NCBI RefSeq assembly: GCF_002847285.1
Contig: NZ_CP025407.1
Location: 1,986,501-2,050,500 of the forward strand
Reading direction: 5' to 3'
Length of the DNA: 64,000 nucleotides
Source of the DNA: Streptomyces sp. CMB-StM0423
GTDB lineage: Bacteria > Actinomycetota > Actinomycetes > Streptomycetales > Streptomycetaceae
A program made the translations under genes and the position numbers. Under the pieces are notes generated by a model, which saw nothing but the letters and a program-made list of their open reading frames with translations, had not been told where the DNA came from and did no database searches. Positions 7,950 through 18,599 of this stretch are shown in pieces (within the stretch, counting starts at the first letter, position 1; each line of letters begins with the position of its first letter).

Positions 7950-9494
7950 TCACAGCAGCTTCTTGAACTCCTCCGGCAGCTCGAAGTCCTGCGGCGGCTG
8001 CTCCGCGCCGCCGCCGAACGGACTGCCCGCGGCGGCCCGGCGCTCGGCCGCGGCCTGCTCGTCTGCCTTGCGCTTCATCGGATTGCCGCTGCGCTGGCGC
8101 CCCTTGGCCTTCTTCTGCTGCCTGCCCTTGCGCTTGCCGCCGCCCGCGCCGGGCATCCCGGGCATGCCCGGCATCCCCGGCATGCCGCCGCCCTGGGCCA
8201 TCTTCGACATCATCTTGCGAGCCTCGAAGAACCGCTCCACCAGGTTCTTCACGGCGCTGACCTCGACGCCGGAGCCGCGCGCGATCCGGGCCCGGCGGGA
8301 GCCGTTGATGATCAACGGGTCGTGCCGCTCCCCCGGCGTCATCGACTTGATGATCGCCGCGGTACGGTCCACGTCCCGCTCGTCGAGGTTGTTGATCTGC
8401 TCCTTCATCTGGCCCATGCCCGGCATCATGCCGAGCAGCTTGGAGATGGAGCCCATCTTGCGGACCTGCTCCATCTGCGCCAGGAAGTCGTCGAGCGTGA
8501 ACTCCTTCGGCCCCTTCGCCAGCTTGGCCGCCATCTGCTCGGCCTCTTGCTGGCTGAAGGTCTGCTCCGCCTTCTCGATCAGCGACAGCATGTCGCCCAT
8601 GCCGAGGATGCGGGACGCCATGCGGTCCGGGTGGAACGCGTCGAAGTCGTCCAGCTTCTCGCCGTTGGAGGCGAACATGATCTGCTTGCCGGTGACCTGC
8701 GCGATCGACAGCGCGGCGCCGCCGCGGGCGTCGCCGTCGAGCTTGGAGAGCACCACGCCGTCGAAGCCCACGCCGTCGCGGAACGACTCGGCCGTGACGA
8801 CGGCGTCCTGGCCGATCATCGCGTCGACGACGAAGAGGATCTCGTCGGGGCCGACCGCGTCCCGGATGTCGGCGGCCTGCTGCATCATCTCGGCGTCGAC
8901 GCCGAGGCGGCCGGCGGTGTCGACGATCACCACGTCGTACTGCTTGTCGCGGGCGTGGGTGATCGAGTCCTTGGCGACCCGCACCGGGTCGCCGACGCCG
9001 TTGCCCGGCTCGGGGGCGAAGACGGCGACCGACGCACGCTCGCCGACGACCTGCAACTGGTTGACGGCGTTGGGGCGCTGGAGGTCGGCGGCGACGAGCA
9101 TGGGCGTGTGCCCCTGGCCCGCCAGCCACTTGCCGAGCTTGCCCGCGAGGGTCGTCTTGCCCGCGCCCTGAAGGCCCGCGAGCATGATCACGGTCGGCGG
9201 GGTCTTGGCGAACCGCAGCCTGCGGGTCTCGCCGCCGAGGATGCCGACGAGCTCCTCGTTGACGATCTTGATGACCTGCTGGGCGGGGTTGAGCGCCTGG
9301 GAGACCTCCGCGCCGAGCGCGCGCTCCTTGACCTGCTTGATGAAGGCCCGTACGACGGGCAGCGCGACATCCGCCTCCAGGAGGGCGACGCGGATCTCCC
9401 GCGCGGTGGCGTCGATGTCCGCCTCGGACAGCCGGCCTTTCCCCCGGAGGGTCTTGAAGGTCGCTGCTAGGCGGTCGGAGAGCGTATCGAACAC
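7950..9494 (-). CDS. ffh: Signal recognition particle protein Ffh (SRP54)
   Basis: 514-residue SRP GTPase that binds 4.5S RNA and hydrophobic signal sequences on the ribosome and passes them to FtsY. N domain at residues 1-90, G1 loop GLQGAGKTT at 107-115, VDTAGRLGVD and SKLDGDARGG downstream, then the Met-rich M domain (about 300-440) including the SRP-RNA-binding region with GSGVEVSAVKNLVERF. The tail has a GMPGMPGMPGMPG run and a basic stretch, a normal actinobacterial feature. It is separated from proS by 77 bp and from glnD by 100 bp. Confidence 0.98.
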   Translation of the reverse strand: MFDTLSDRLAATFKTLRGKGRLSEADIDATAREIRVALLEADVALPVVRAFIKQVKERALGAEVSQALNPAQQVIKIVNEELVGILGGETRRLRFAKTPPTVIMLAGLQGAGKTTLAGKLGKWLAGQGHTPMLVAADLQRPNAVNQLQVVGERASVAVFAPEPGNGVGDPVRVAKDSITHARDKQYDVVIVDTAGRLGVDAEMMQQAADIRDAVGPDEILFVVDAMIGQDAVVTAESFRDGVGFDGVVLSKLDGDARGGAALSIAQVTGKQIMFASNGEKLDDFDAFHPDRMASRILGMGDMLSLIEKAEQTFSQQEAEQMAAKLAKGPKEFTLDDFLAQMEQVRKMGSISKLLGMMPGMGQMKEQINNLDERDVDRTAAIIKSMTPGERHDPLIINGSRRARIARGSGVEVSAVKNLVERFFEARKMMSKMAQGGGMPGMPGMPGMPGAGGGKRKGRQQKKAKGRQRSGNPMKRKADEQAAAERRAAAGSPFGGGAEQPPQDFELPEEFKKLL

Positions 9495-9594
9495 GGCGTT
9501 CGCGATTCCTTGGCTCGGGTGGTCAGGCGGGTGTCGGCTCTCCAGGGTATCCGCCCGGCGGCGCGCGCGGACCGGCGGTGCGCGGCGGACCGGA

Positions 9595-12558
9595 TCAGAC
9601 GAGCGCCGCCTGGAGCCTCCCGGCCAGCTCGTCGGCTTCGCGGTCTGCGAGGGGGCGGCCGGCGGGGTCGGTGACGTAGAAGGCGTCGACGGCGTTGGCG
9701 CCGAGGGTGCTGACGTACGCGCCGCGCACCCGCACCCCGGCCGCCTCCAGCGCCCGGCCGATGCGGTGCAGCAGGCCGGGGGCGTCCTGGGCGCGGACCT
9801 CGATGACCGTCGCGTGCTGGGAGCTGCCGGGGGCGACGGTCACGCGGGGCGGCGGGCCGGGGGTGCCGCGGCGGCGGGGGCGGTACGCCTTCTCCCGCTC
9901 GGTGAGACGGGCGGGCACGTCGAGGGTGCCGTCGAGGACGCGCAGGAGGTCGGCGCGGAGGCGGTCGGCGGCGGGGAGGGAGCCGAACTCGGCGGCGACG
10001 CGCCAGTTGAGGAGGAGGACGTGCGGGTCGTCGGGGTCGTCGGGGGTGTCTGCGGGTGCCGACGCGGTTGCGGCGGGGGGCCGGGGCCTTTCCAGTTCCG
10101 GGGCGGGCCCGAGGTCGCCGGCCACGCCCGGGGGCAGCCGCAGGGGGCGCAGCTCCGCGGTGCGTACGGTCAGCCGGTGCAGCGCCAGTACGCCCGCGAG
10201 CGCGGCCAGGGCGTCGGGGCGGTCGGGCAGGGCCACCAGCAGCTCCACGCCCAGCGGCAGGGCGCCGCCCCGCTCCGTACCGGCCGCGCCTTCCAGCTCC
10301 GCTTCCGCGGGCGGCGGCTCCTCGGTCCTGGCGCGCAGCATCAGCGCCGGTGCGCGGGTACGCCACGCCTCCACCGCGAGCCGCTCCTCGGCCGCCCCCG
10401 GCGCCCGCTCGGCCCGCTCCGCCGCCGCCCCGGCGGGCTCGCCGGCCAGCGCGGCGCCGACCCGCCCCGCCAGGTCGGCGACGAGCGAGGCGCGCCAGGC
10501 GCTCCACGCCGCGGGCCCGGTGGCCAGCGCGTCCGCCTCGGTGAGCGCGTGCAGCAGCTCCAGCGTGCCGCGCGTGCCGACCGCGTCGGCCACGAGGCGT
10601 ACGGTCGCGGGATCGTCCAGGTCGCGCCGGGTGGCAGTCTCGACGAGCAGCAGATGGTGGCGTACGAGCGCGGCCACGACGGCGACGTCGGCGGGCGGGA
10701 AGCCGATGCGCCGGGCCATGTCGCGGGCGATGGTCTCGCCGGTGGCGCTGTGCCCGCCCGGGCCGTCGGGCCAGCCCTTGCCGATGTCGTGCAGCAGCGC
10801 GGCGACCAGCAGCAGGTCGGGACGGCCGACGCGGCGGGTGAGCGCCGCGGCCCGTACCGCGGTCTCCACGAGGTGGCGGTCGACGGTCCAGCGGTGCACG
10901 GCGTTGCGCTGGGGGCGGCAGCGTACCCGCTCCCAGTCGGGCAGCAGCCGGGTGAGGAACCCCTCCGCCTCCAGGCTCTCCCACACCTGCACCGTGGCCT
11001 CGCCGGCGCCGAGCAGCGTCACCAGTTGCTCGCGCGCCTCGTCCGGCCACGGCACGGGCAACGGCGGCGCCTGCGCGGCCAGCAGCCGTACGGCGTGCAG
11101 CGACAGCGGCAGCCCCGCCTGCGCGGCGGCGGCAGCGGCGCGCAGCGGCAGCACGGGGTCGCGGACGGGGCGGGCGGTACGGGCGAGGACGACCTCGCCG
11201 TCCTGCTCGACGACGCCGTCGGCGAGGGGGGTGCGCTCGGCGGAGCCGCGCTGGCCGGAGCCGATGAGGTTCCGCAGCCGGGCGGCGCCGCGCCGGCCGC
11301 CGCGGGCGCGCAGGACGCGGTCGACCTCGCGCCAGGTGACGTCGGTGGCGTACGCGAGGGTGCGGGCGGCCTCGTAGACCTCGCGCAGCAGGGTGTCGGC
11401 GTCGAGCAGGCCGAGGGCCGCCGCGACCTGGTCCTGCTCCTGGAGCGCGAGTCGGTCGGTGGCGCGTCCTGTGGTCAGGTGCAGCGCGTCGCGGGTGTCG
11501 AGGAGGCGCGCGCGGGCCCGGTCGAGTCCTTCGCGGGGGGCGTCGGCGAGCCAGGAGGCGGCAACGGCACGCATGGCGGTGGCGTCGCGGAGGCCGCCCC
11601 GGGCCTCTTTGAGGTCGGGCTCCAGCAGGAACTGCAGCTCCCCGTGGCGCTCGGCCCGCTCCCGGCCCAGCTCGCGCAGTTCGGGGAGGCGGCGGGCGGC
11701 GCGGTTGCGCCAGTCGGCGAAGACGGCGGTGCGCAGCGCGGAGGTGAGCGCGGCGTCGCCGGCGACGTGGCGGGCGTCGAGCAGGCCGAGGGTGACCTTG
11801 AGGTCGTCGGCGGCGGTCTTGAGCGCTTCGGCGGGGGTGCGTACGGAGTGGTCGAGGGCCAGGCCCATGTCCCAGACGGGGTACCAGAGCCGGTCGGCGA
11901 GGGCTGCGAGTCCGGCGGGCCGCAGGGAGCCGTCGTGGAGGAGGAGCAGATCGAGATCGCTGCGGGGTGACAACTCCCCGCGCCCGTAGCCCCCGACGGC
12001 GACGAGGGAGACACCGCGGAGCCCGCGGGGCGAGCGGTCGCCGGGGGTGCCGCGGACGTCGCCGCGCTGCCCCTCGTGTACCCGCTGCGCCCCGCGGTCG
12101 CCTCCGCGGCCGCCGGATCCGGGTACGGCGCCGCCGGTCGCCCCGTGGAGCAGGCCCGCGAGCCAGCGGTCCGTGGCCCGCGCCAGCGCGGCCCGCCGCG
12201 GCGCGCCGCCCTCGGCGTCGAGCAGCCGCACGCGGGCCGCGGCGTACGCCTCCTCGGCCAGCGGGGCGTCGGGGCCACCGGTTGCCGGTACGAAGTCAGC
12301 GGCGCCCCGCGCCGGTGGCGGGTCCTTCTCCCCGGCCGGCGGGCCGGCCACCGCCGCGGACGCGGGTGCGGGTGCGGGTGCGCCGTCGGCGTACGCCCGC
12401 TCCCCCGGCGCCCCGGTGGCGGCCCCGGCTGCGGAGGCCAAAAGGCCGCCGCCCCCCGGTGCCGTCCCCCGCGGGGGTCCCCCGGCACCCGGGGCCCCGG
12501 CCTCTCCTGACTCCCCGCCCGTGTATCCCCCCGACTGCTGCCGTCCGGTCTCCGTCAC
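9595..12558 (-). CDS. glnD: PII nucleotidyltransferase/deadenylylase GlnD
   Basis: About 987 residues. Nucleotidyltransferase motif GGYGRGELSPRSDLDLLL at about 190-207, HD hydrolase motif LLHDIGKGWPDG near 587-598, and two C-terminal ACT domains at about 773 and 917 that sense glutamine. In enterics GlnD uridylylates PII; in S. coelicolor it is reported to adenylylate GlnK at Tyr51. A Pro/Gly/Ala-rich disordered N-terminus of about 130 residues precedes the catalytic domain. I chose the GTG at 12558 (GGGAG 7 nt upstream); a GTG at 12588 would add ten residues. It lies 85 bp downstream of glnK in the same operon. Confidence 0.95.
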   Translation of the reverse strand: MTETGRQQSGGYTGGESGEAGAPGAGGPPRGTAPGGGGLLASAAGAATGAPGERAYADGAPAPAPASAAVAGPPAGEKDPPPARGAADFVPATGGPDAPLAEEAYAAARVRLLDAEGGAPRRAALARATDRWLAGLLHGATGGAVPGSGGRGGDRGAQRVHEGQRGDVRGTPGDRSPRGLRGVSLVAVGGYGRGELSPRSDLDLLLLHDGSLRPAGLAALADRLWYPVWDMGLALDHSVRTPAEALKTAADDLKVTLGLLDARHVAGDAALTSALRTAVFADWRNRAARRLPELRELGRERAERHGELQFLLEPDLKEARGGLRDATAMRAVAASWLADAPREGLDRARARLLDTRDALHLTTGRATDRLALQEQDQVAAALGLLDADTLLREVYEAARTLAYATDVTWREVDRVLRARGGRRGAARLRNLIGSGQRGSAERTPLADGVVEQDGEVVLARTARPVRDPVLPLRAAAAAAQAGLPLSLHAVRLLAAQAPPLPVPWPDEAREQLVTLLGAGEATVQVWESLEAEGFLTRLLPDWERVRCRPQRNAVHRWTVDRHLVETAVRAAALTRRVGRPDLLLVAALLHDIGKGWPDGPGGHSATGETIARDMARRIGFPPADVAVVAALVRHHLLLVETATRRDLDDPATVRLVADAVGTRGTLELLHALTEADALATGPAAWSAWRASLVADLAGRVGAALAGEPAGAAAERAERAPGAAEERLAVEAWRTRAPALMLRARTEEPPPAEAELEGAAGTERGGALPLGVELLVALPDRPDALAALAGVLALHRLTVRTAELRPLRLPPGVAGDLGPAPELERPRPPAATASAPADTPDDPDDPHVLLLNWRVAAEFGSLPAADRLRADLLRVLDGTLDVPARLTEREKAYRPRRRGTPGPPPRVTVAPGSSQHATVIEVRAQDAPGLLHRIGRALEAAGVRVRGAYVSTLGANAVDAFYVTDPAGRPLADREADELAGRLQAALV

Positions 12559-12643
12559 CCACGTACTCCCGCCAGTTGGTCCGCCCACGGCCGGCCCGCA
12601 CCGTTGCGGGCCCGGCCGTGGGCGGGGGTCGCCGACCGCCAGG

Positions 12644-14313
<1,670 letters not shown>

Positions 14314-14412
14314 CGTCGCGTCTCCTCCTCGTGCGGCCCGGGCGGGCAGAAGTGGTCGGGCCGGAATGCGCACGAGGCTGGCGCAGCGGGGTTTCCGCCA
14401 CCGCCCCCCGGT

Positions 14413-14448
14413 GTTTCGGGAGCGTGACGAAGGCCACGGAGGTGTTAC
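14413..14448 (-). promoter_or_regulatory. Probable GlnR box upstream of amtB
   Basis: Read on the minus strand, GTCAC-N6-GAAAC (14428 down to 14413) matches the GlnR consensus gTnAC-n6-GaAAC exactly. Immediately upstream is a weaker half, GTAAC-N6-GTGGC (14448-14433), with a 4-nt gap between halves instead of the usual 6. GlnR activates amtB in Streptomyces under nitrogen limitation, and the position about 100 bp before the amtB start fits. Seen by eye only. Confidence 0.7.
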
Positions 14449-14508
14449 GGGGCGATGAACTTCCCGCGCGCGCGGGCGGGCGGGGTTACTCTCGCACGCA
14501 CCACGGGG

Positions 14509-14529
14509 GCGGCCCGTCCGGGGGACGGG
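14509..14529 (-). terminator. Hairpin downstream of nsdA
   Basis: Perfect 9-bp inverted repeat GGCCCGTCC/GGACGGGCC with a 3-nt loop, 38 bp after the nsdA stop. There is no clear U run, as usual for streptomycete terminators. Confidence 0.55.
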
Positions 14530-14566
14530 CCAGGGTGGCCGGGTGCCGGGGAGCCGCGGGTTCGAG

Positions 14567-16096
14567 TCAGCCGGCGGCTTCCACGGTCTCCGGCAGTTCG
14601 CGGGCGAGCCGGTCGGCGAGGTCGGCGACCTCGCCCACGGCGCCGTACCGGCGCAGGGCGCTGTCGACGGTCTTGCGCAGCCGGGTGTTGACCCGCTCGG
14701 AGCGCACCTGCCGGGCGACGGTCAGCGCCTCGCCCGCGGACAGGGCGCACTGCCGGGGATCCTCCTCCAGCAGGTGGACGGTGGCGAGGCCGACGAGGTT
14801 CAGCGCGTACGAGCGGCGCCGCTCGGCGTCGGCGGCGAACAGCTCGACGGCGCGCGCCATGACGGGCCGGGCGAGGGCGGCGTAGGTGGGGCTGCGGCCC
14901 GCGACATAAGCGAGGTCGCGGTAGGAGTGGGCGTTCTCGCTGTTGAGTTCGGCCTCGGAGAAGAAGCGGATCCAGTCGGGCTCGGAGCCGCCGGGGTCGA
15001 TCTCCTCGAAGCAGTCCTCGGCCATGCGGACGGCCCGGTGGCAGCGGTCCGGGCGGCCGAGGTTGGCGTACGCGCGCGCCTCCATCGCATACAGCATCGA
15101 CTGGGTACGGGACGTGGCGCTGTCGCGGCTGCCGTACTGGGCGAGGTGGATCAGCTCCAGGGCGTCGTCGGCGCGGCCGAGGTGGATCATCTGGCGGGCC
15201 ATGCTGGACAGCGCGTACGCGCCGAGCGGCCGGTCGCCGGCCTCCCTGGCGGCGTGCAGGGCGAGGACGAAGTACTTCTGCGCGGTGGGCTGGAGGCCCA
15301 CGTCGTAGCTCATCCAGCCGGCGAGCTGGGAGAGTTCGGCGGTGATACGGAACAGCCGCTCGGCGACCGCGGGCGGATGCGGCTCCTGCAGCAGGTCGGT
15401 GATCTCGTGCAACTGCCCGACGACGGCCTTGCGGCGCAGCCCGCCGCCGCACTGGGCGTCCCACTGGCGGAACTTGGCGGTGGTGGTCTCCAGCAGCGCC
15501 AGCTCGGGGCCGGAGAGGGCGTAGGACGGGGCGCCGGCGGGCGTGGCGGGGGCGGAGGCGGCGGCCGGGGCGGGCCCCGGGGCCGGGGGGCCGCCGGGGG
15601 CGGGGGGCTGCGCCAGCCAGCGCTGCATGGGCTCGACGAGGACGGGGCCGGCGGCGATGTTCAGCGAGGCGCCGAGGAAGCCGCGGCGGGCGAGCATGAG
15701 GTCGCTGCGCGAGAACTCGCTGATGTGCTCGACGGTCTCCGCGGCATTCCACGGCAGGTCGACGCCGGAGACGGCGGGGCGGGGGCGCGCGGCGTGCAGT
15801 CCGAGCTGGTCGACGCCGACGACGCAGCCGAAGCGCTCGGAGAACAGGTCGGAGAGGATCCGCGGGATCGGCTCGCGCGGCTGCTCGCCGTCGAGCCAGC
15901 GGCGGACCCGGGAGGTGTCGGTGCTGATGTGGTGTGCGCCGAGCTGGCGGGCCCTGCGGTTGACCTGCCTGGCCAGCTCGCCCTTGGACCACCCGCTGCG
16001 CAGGAACCACGAAGTGAGTTCCTTGTTGGGGCTCTTGCCCGCGCCGGTGGCACCGGTCCGGCTGCCGCCCGTGCCGTCCAACTCCAACGCCCCCAT
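14567..16096 (-). CDS. nsdA: NsdA-like TPR regulator of development and antibiotic production
   Basis: 509-residue homologue of S. coelicolor NsdA, a negative regulator of sporulation and antibiotic synthesis, which is also next to amtB there. The N-terminus SWFLRSGWSKGELARQVNRRARQLGA...DTSRVRRWLDGEQPREPIPRIL (about 29-80) looks like a degenerate helix-turn-helix. A Pro/Ala linker follows, then TPR-like helical repeats from about residue 195 to the end (LGAYALSSMARQMIHLGRADDALELI). The start at 16096 is uncertain; a few residues downstream is possible. Biochemical action of the family is unknown. Confidence 0.88.
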   Translation of the reverse strand: MGALELDGTGGSRTGATGAGKSPNKELTSWFLRSGWSKGELARQVNRRARQLGAHHISTDTSRVRRWLDGEQPREPIPRILSDLFSERFGCVVGVDQLGLHAARPRPAVSGVDLPWNAAETVEHISEFSRSDLMLARRGFLGASLNIAAGPVLVEPMQRWLAQPPAPGGPPAPGPAPAAASAPATPAGAPSYALSGPELALLETTTAKFRQWDAQCGGGLRRKAVVGQLHEITDLLQEPHPPAVAERLFRITAELSQLAGWMSYDVGLQPTAQKYFVLALHAAREAGDRPLGAYALSSMARQMIHLGRADDALELIHLAQYGSRDSATSRTQSMLYAMEARAYANLGRPDRCHRAVRMAEDCFEEIDPGGSEPDWIRFFSEAELNSENAHSYRDLAYVAGRSPTYAALARPVMARAVELFAADAERRRSYALNLVGLATVHLLEEDPRQCALSAGEALTVARQVRSERVNTRLRKTVDSALRRYGAVGEVADLADRLARELPETVEAAG

Positions 16097-16499
16097 CCCG
16101 CCTCGGCCGTCGTGGTACGCCCCGGATTATCCCCGGAACCGAAGCCCCCGAAGCCCGGTGGGAATTCCTGCCGTTGGCATATCCACCTGTCGCATGCCGC
16201 CGCCGCTGGCACCGAAAGTAATCCTACGATCACCGTTTCGCGAGTGCGATCCCGGAAACGCCACCATTCGCCACCCCTACGAGTGAACACGGCGGCGCTG
16301 ACACGCGGTTGACTTGACGAGGGACGGCACCGCAGCGGGCGAGGTGACGCCCGGCAGGGCGCGCGCCGCGGGCCACGCTACCCCCTGGCGCGCCATCACA
16401 CCCCGGATACACCTCCCCGACAACACAGTGTTACCAGCAAACTGCTGTGAGTGAGGCGTGCGGAGTGACCGACCGCACCGGCGAGCAGTTGGAGGGGGC
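16097..16499. promoter_or_regulatory. Divergent intergenic region between nsdA and the PrimPol-like gene
   Basis: 403 bp holding promoters for two divergent genes. No strong -35/-10 pair is obvious. Two small adjacent inverted repeats lie just before the plus-strand gene: AACAC-A-GTGTT (16422-16432) and CAGCA-N3-TGCTG (16435-16447), which could be operator sites. Nothing else recognised. Confidence 0.35.
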
Positions 16500-17189
16500 A
16501 TGGGTTTCCCGATCGGCGGCATCCGCGGCCGACGCGACATCGGATCCGTCCGGCGCGCCCGTACGTCCGCCGGACACGCGGCGACGGCGGTGGCGGAGTA
16601 CACCGGGCTGTGGGGCTGGGATGTGCTGCCGGGCGCGCCGCTGGTGCGCGGCCCCGGCGGCGGGCGCGTCTGCTCGTGCGCGCGGGGCGCCGCCTGCCCC
16701 GCCCCCGGCGAGCACCCGCTGCCGGACGCCCGCCCCGTCCCCGCGGGCACCCCGCTGGACGAGGTGACGGACGCCTGGGCGGGCACGCCCGGGGCCGCGG
16801 TGCTGCTGCCTGTGGGCCCGTCGTTCGACGCCCTGGAGGTCAGCGCCGTCGCCGGGCGGCGCGCGCTGCCCCGGCTGGAGCGCCTGGGGCTGCCGCTCGG
16901 CCCGGTCTGCGCGACCCCGGACGGGCGGGCGCACTTCTTCGTCGCCCCCGGCGCCGCCGCCGAGCTGCCCCGGCTGCTGTACCGGATGGGCTGGGACGGC
17001 ACCCGGCTCGACCTGCGCTGCCTCGGCCGCGGCGACCATCTGCTCGCCCCGCCCTGCGATCTGCGCGGCCTCGGCCCGGTGCGCTGGCTGCGCCCGCCGA
17101 CGCTGGACACGGCGGGCGGCCCGCCGCCGGCCAGGCTGCTGCTGGGCACGCTGGCATACGCGCAGAGCGCCTGGCTGCGCGCGGGCTGA
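16500..17189 (+). CDS. PrimPol N-domain-like protein, catalytic acidic residues degenerate
   Basis: 229 residues, start at ATG 16500 with GGAGGGGG just upstream. It resembles the stand-alone 'bifunctional DNA primase/polymerase' domain proteins of Streptomyces: an HPLPDARP segment, the position of the metal-binding acid pair (here SFDALEVSAVAG at about residues 109-120), PVCATPDGRAHFFVAPG, and LDLRCLGRGDHLLAPPC near the end. Where active PrimPol proteins carry paired aspartates, this one has ALEV, so primase activity is doubtful. A Cys cluster (CSCARGAAC) lies near residues 59-67. Role unknown, possibly nucleotide or nucleic-acid binding. Confidence 0.75.
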   Translation: MGFPIGGIRGRRDIGSVRRARTSAGHAATAVAEYTGLWGWDVLPGAPLVRGPGGGRVCSCARGAACPAPGEHPLPDARPVPAGTPLDEVTDAWAGTPGAAVLLPVGPSFDALEVSAVAGRRALPRLERLGLPLGPVCATPDGRAHFFVAPGAAAELPRLLYRMGWDGTRLDLRCLGRGDHLLAPPCDLRGLGPVRWLRPPTLDTAGGPPPARLLLGTLAYAQSAWLRAG

Positions 17190-17196
17190 CGCCGGC

Positions 17197-17230
17197 GCCC
17201 GCGTACGGGCGGATACGCCCGCGTACGGGC
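17197..17230. terminator. Two tandem copies of a short hairpin between convergent genes
   Basis: GCCCGCGTACGGGC occurs twice (17197-17210 and 17217-17230), each copy able to form a 5-bp stem with a 4-nt loop. It lies between the convergent PrimPol-like gene and ftsY and could end both transcripts. Confidence 0.4.
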
Positions 17231-17308
17231 GGACGCCGGTGGCGTAGGGCGCGACCGGCCGCCCCGAACGGCGGGCCGACCGGGCGGGCCGGGTGCCGGT
17301 CAGGCGGC

Positions 17309-18517
17309 TCAGTCGCCGATCAGCGCGTCCACGAACGCCCCGGGCTCGAACGGCGCCAGGTCGTCCGCGCCCTCCCCCAGGCCCACCAGCTTGACCGGCA
17401 CACCCAGCTCCCGCTGCACGGCGATCACGATGCCGCCCTTGGCCGTGCCGTCCAGCTTCGTCAGCACCAGCCCGGTGATGTCCACGACCTCCGCGAAGAC
17501 CCGCGCCTGCACTAGCCCGTTCTGCCCGGTCGTGGCGTCCAGCACGAGCAGCACCTCGCCGACCGGCCCGTGCTTCTCCACCACCCGCTTGACCTTGCCC
17601 AGCTCGTCCATGAGCCCGGTCTTGGTGTGCAGCCGCCCCGCGGTGTCGATGAGCGCCACGTCGGCGCCCTCGTCGATGGCCTCCTTCACCGCGTCGAAGG
17701 CGACGGACGCCGGATCGCCGCCCTCAGGACCGCGTACGGTACGGGCGCCGACCCGCTCGCCCCACGTCTGGAGCTGGTCCGCGGCGGCGGCCCTGAAGGT
17801 GTCCGCGGCGCCCAGCACCACGGACTTGCCGTCGGCGACCAGCACCCGGGCGAGCTTGCCGGTCGTCGTGGTCTTGCCGGTGCCGTTCACGCCGACGACC
17901 AGCACGACGCCCGGCACCTCGCCGCCCTCGGGGCCGACGGACTCGGCGGTGTTCAGCGACCGGTCGGCCTCCGTGCCGACGAGCGCCAGCAGCTCCTCGC
18001 GCAGCAGCGCGCGCAGCTCCTCGGGCGTGCGCGTACCGAGGACCCTGACGCGCTCGCGCAGCCGCTCCACCAGCTCCTGCGTCGGCTGCACGCCGACGTC
18101 GGCGGTCAGCAGCGTGTCCTCGATCTCCTCCCAGGTGTCCTCGTCGAGGTGTTCGCGGGAGAGGAGGCCGAGGAGGCCCTTGCCGAGGGAGTTCTGCGAG
18201 CGGGCGAGCCGGGCGCGCAGCCGGACGAGACGGCCCGCCGACGGTTCGGGGACCTCCAGCTCCGACGCGGGCGCCGGCGGCTCCGCGACGACGGTGCCGG
18301 TGGCCCCGCCGGGCAGGTCCACCTCCTCGATGGTCCTGCGCTGCTCCCCGCCGGGCTCCCCCGCCTCCTCGCCGACCTGCGGCTCGGCGGGGGTCCTGGC
18401 GCCGGGCGACGGCGGCGGCGGGGGTACCTGCTTCCGGCGGCGGGAGCCGACGACCAGGCCGCCCGCGACGAGGACTGCGACGACGGCAATGGCGATGACG
18501 ATGAGGATGATGTCCAT
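17309..18517 (-). CDS. ftsY: Signal recognition particle receptor FtsY
   Basis: 402-residue SRP receptor GTPase. It begins with a membrane helix (MDIILIVIAIAVVAVLVAGG), then an acidic/Pro-rich linker of about 90 residues, the N domain, and the G domain with GVNGTGKTTTTGKLA, DTAGRLHTKTGLMDELGK and TKLDGTAKGG, ending in the GLGEGADDLAPF motif. The N-terminal helix suggests direct membrane anchoring, as in other actinobacteria. I chose ATG 18517. smc ends 83 bp upstream, and cotranscription with it is likely. Confidence 0.97.
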   Translation of the reverse strand: MDIILIVIAIAVVAVLVAGGLVVGSRRRKQVPPPPPSPGARTPAEPQVGEEAGEPGGEQRRTIEEVDLPGGATGTVVAEPPAPASELEVPEPSAGRLVRLRARLARSQNSLGKGLLGLLSREHLDEDTWEEIEDTLLTADVGVQPTQELVERLRERVRVLGTRTPEELRALLREELLALVGTEADRSLNTAESVGPEGGEVPGVVLVVGVNGTGKTTTTGKLARVLVADGKSVVLGAADTFRAAAADQLQTWGERVGARTVRGPEGGDPASVAFDAVKEAIDEGADVALIDTAGRLHTKTGLMDELGKVKRVVEKHGPVGEVLLVLDATTGQNGLVQARVFAEVVDITGLVLTKLDGTAKGGIVIAVQRELGVPVKLVGLGEGADDLAPFEPGAFVDALIGD

Positions 18518-18599
18518 AACGCCCACCAGTATCGCCCTCCCGGGAGGCGTTCGCGGCACCCCGCCCACTTCCGGCCCACGGGGCGCACCGGCGGACGGC

